The position numbers were made by a program, and so were the translations under genes. Of a stretch of 15,195 nt of DNA, positions 13,845 to 15,195 are shown one piece after another (position 1 is the first letter of the stretch; every line of letters begins with the position of its first letter). The notes under the pieces are model-generated. The model had not been told where the DNA came from, did no database searches, and saw only the letters and a program-made list of their open reading frames with translations. Source of the DNA: DASPOF01 sp035626155 (GTDB taxonomy: Bacteria > Desulfobacterota > Binatia > Binatales > Binataceae); contig DASPOF010000017.1 in NCBI GenBank assembly GCA_035626155.1, forward strand, positions 1 to 15,195. The letters are read 5' to 3'.

Positions 13845-14603
13845 CTAGGAGCCGCCGCCGGCCGCAAAGGTAATCGCGGTAGGCGGCTCGGGCGGGGGCA
13901 GGAATGCGAGCGGGTTTCGCGCGACATTGTCGCGCCTCACTTCGAAGTGCAGATGATCGCCGGTTGCACGCCCGCTGTCTCCGATCTCCCCGATCGTCTG
14001 TCCGCGCGCGACCTGATCGCCCTCCTGGACCAGATTGACGTACTCGTGGCCATAGACGGTCGCGTAATGGCTGTCGTGGCGGATGATGATCGTATTGCCG
14101 TAACCGTGGAGGCGGCCCGAGAAGATCACCACGCCGCGATCGGCCGCGTGAATCGGAGTGCCCGAGGGCGCCGCGATATCGACTCCGTCGTGCATCGCGC
14201 CGCCGCGCATCCCGTACCCCGATGAGACCACGCCGTTGCGGACCGGCCAGTCGAACTGACGCGACTCGCGCACGCCGTGGTAGGGAGACACCGACGATCC
14301 CTCGGCTCGCGCAATCGGCCCGCTCTGGTACGCGCCCGGGATCACCAGCGTCTGGCCGGCGCGTATCTCGTGCGGATCGGTGATGCCATTGGCGGAAAGC
14401 AACCTTCCTACGCTCACGCCGAAGCGGGTCGCTATGCGATAGGCGGTGTCGCCGCTTTGTACCGTGTAGGTGACGGGATTGGGCGATGCGGCAGGCGCCG
14501 CCGATGAGCCGCCGGCGCATCCGGAAATCGCAAGCGCGATCGCGAGCGCGCCCGCCGCGATCGCATCCGCGGTCCATCCTGCGATTTTGTTGCGCCGCAC
14601 CAT
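13845..14603 (-). CDS. nlpD: NlpD-like lipoprotein with LysM and M23 peptidase domains
   Basis: A 252-residue envelope protein. The N-terminus has basic MVRRNK, a hydrophobic stretch and a lipobox ISGC with Cys29 as the lipidation site. LysM follows at 45-88 (YTVQSGDTAYRIATRFGVSV to GQTLVIP) and binds peptidoglycan. The M23 (LytM) domain spans about 125-232: HDGVD with His138 and Asp142, YGHEYVN with His186, and GDHLHFEV with His217/His219. Zn ligands are thus intact, unlike E. coli NlpD, whose LytM domain is degenerate and activates amidase AmiC. This one may therefore cut peptidoglycan itself. It follows pcm on the same strand, 62 bases away, as in the classic pcm-nlpD order. The start is ATG 14603; GTG codons just upstream are also possible. 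Confidence 0.9.
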   Translation of the reverse strand: MVRRNKIAGWTADAIAAGALAIALAISGCAGGSSAAPAASPNPVTYTVQSGDTAYRIATRFGVSVGRLLSANGITDPHEIRAGQTLVIPGAYQSGPIARAEGSSVSPYHGVRESRQFDWPVRNGVVSSGYGMRGGAMHDGVDIAAPSGTPIHAADRGVVIFSGRLHGYGNTIIIRHDSHYATVYGHEYVNLVQEGDQVARGQTIGEIGDSGRATGDHLHFEVRRDNVARNPLAFLPPPEPPTAITFAAGGGS

Positions 14604-14665
14604 CACCACCGCCGCCGCCGCATTCCAGGGCGCCTCGCGCGCCGCCGCCCGCGCGCCCGAGCGAT

Positions 14666-15195
14666 CTAATCCGGGAAGCCGTATTTGCCGGACATCTTCA
14701 CGTAACGGCACTCGCCGAAATACTCTTCCTGCCAGCTCCCGCCCTTGCGGCTGATGCGGACCAGGGTTTGCAGCTCGTCCTCCCCGATCGGCGCAACTAT
14801 CCGGCCGTCCGCGCTGAGCTGCTCCAGGAGCGGCCGCGGAACGCCCGGCATCGCCGCGGTCACGACGATCGCATCGAACGGGGCCTCCTCGGGCCATCCC
14901 TCCGAGCCGTCTCCGCACTTGAGATAGACGTTGCTTACGCCAAGCGAGTTGAGCACCACCCGCGCGCGATCGTGCAGATGCGAGTTGCATTCGATCGAGT
15001 AAACCGACCGCGCCAGGCGCGCGAGCACCGCCGCCTGATAGCCCGAGCCGGTCCCGATCTCGAGCACGCGTTCGATGCCGCTGAGCGCGGCAATTTCGGA
15101 ACTGAGGGCGACCATGTAGGGCTGGGATATGGTCTGCGCATCGCCGATCGGGAGCGGACCGTCGTCATAGGCATGGTCCGCGTACTCGGGCGGGA
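14666..15195 (-). CDS. pcm: Protein-L-isoaspartate O-methyltransferase, N-terminus cut by window edge
   Basis: Pcm methylates isoaspartyl residues with S-adenosylmethionine and so starts repair of aged proteins. The visible 176 residues run in from the right edge: AYDDGPLPIGDAQTISQPYM (conserved Pcm entry motif with PIG and QTISQPYMVA), then VLEIGTGSGYQAAVLARLA (SAM-binding motif I), VYSIECN, GDGSEGWPEEAPFDAIVVTA, PRPLLEQLSADGRIVAPIGE and YVKMSGKYGF at the end. A Met at 15115 is internal, not the start, because the conserved region continues to the window edge. The usual length is about 210 residues, so roughly 30-40 N-terminal residues are missing. It is the upstream neighbour of the nlpD-like gene on the same strand. 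Confidence 0.96.
   Translation of the reverse strand, partial: PPEYADHAYDDGPLPIGDAQTISQPYMVALSSEIAALSGIERVLEIGTGSGYQAAVLARLARSVYSIECNSHLHDRARVVLNSLGVSNVYLKCGDGSEGWPEEAPFDAIVVTAAMPGVPRPLLEQLSADGRIVAPIGEDELQTLVRISRKGGSWQEEYFGECRYVKMSGKYGFPD

Noticed and set aside
13801..14577. Possible fusion of an N-terminal extension to Apt
   Set aside because: The extended frame overlaps the M23 peptidase gene, is Arg-rich and nonconserved, while ATG 13800 has a ribosome-binding site and the family N-terminus.

Overview
This is a high-GC bacterial window with closely packed genes, strong G/C preference at third codon positions and long stop-free shadow frames opposite the real genes. The gene set is chromosomal housekeeping: purine, thiamin and tRNA-modification genes, alanine racemase, and a pcm-nlpD pair as in many proteobacteria. 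No phage, insertion sequence or CRISPR array was seen. The lipoprotein NlpD-like peptidase and alanine racemase point to a Gram-negative bacterium. A deltaproteobacterium-like or Binatota-like lineage would fit, but that placement is a guess from gene content.

Layout. (1) 1-775, minus strand: a histidine phosphatase cut by the left edge, then a small hicB-hicA antitoxin/toxin pair whose hicA toxin carries a one-base frameshift. (2) 967-6997, minus strand: a tight gene run read alr, purH, purD, tsaC, DUF1015. Spacings run from a 4-base overlap to about 40 bases, so one transcript is likely. It joins D-alanine supply, late and early purine steps, the t6A tRNA precursor and an uncharacterised DUF1015 protein. 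(3) 6998-7304: a divergent control region with a terminator-like hairpin in the alr leader and a sigma-70-like promoter for the thiamin genes. (4) 7305-9203, plus strand: a TPP riboswitch, a strong intrinsic terminator, then thiS, thiG and thiE, which cover thiazole synthesis and thiazole-pyrimidine coupling. (5) 9193-10384, minus strand: an isochorismatase/nicotinamidase-family hydrolase, overlapping thiE tail to tail, and an archease. (6) 10691-12236, plus strand: the most unusual part, a predicted diiron ferritin-like protein with a full ligand set followed by a small SCP2-like protein, behind a sigma-54-like promoter element. (7) 12342-15195, minus strand: a probable run read pcm (cut by the right edge), nlpD-like LysM/M23 lipoprotein, apt, and a cation-diffusion-facilitator transporter.

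Most genes are well-known families. The less ordinary items are the diiron/SCP2-like pair and its promoter, the broken hicA, the riboswitch terminator ending against the thiS start codon, the possible attenuator or small RNA before alr, and the DUF1015 gene coupled to tsaC.
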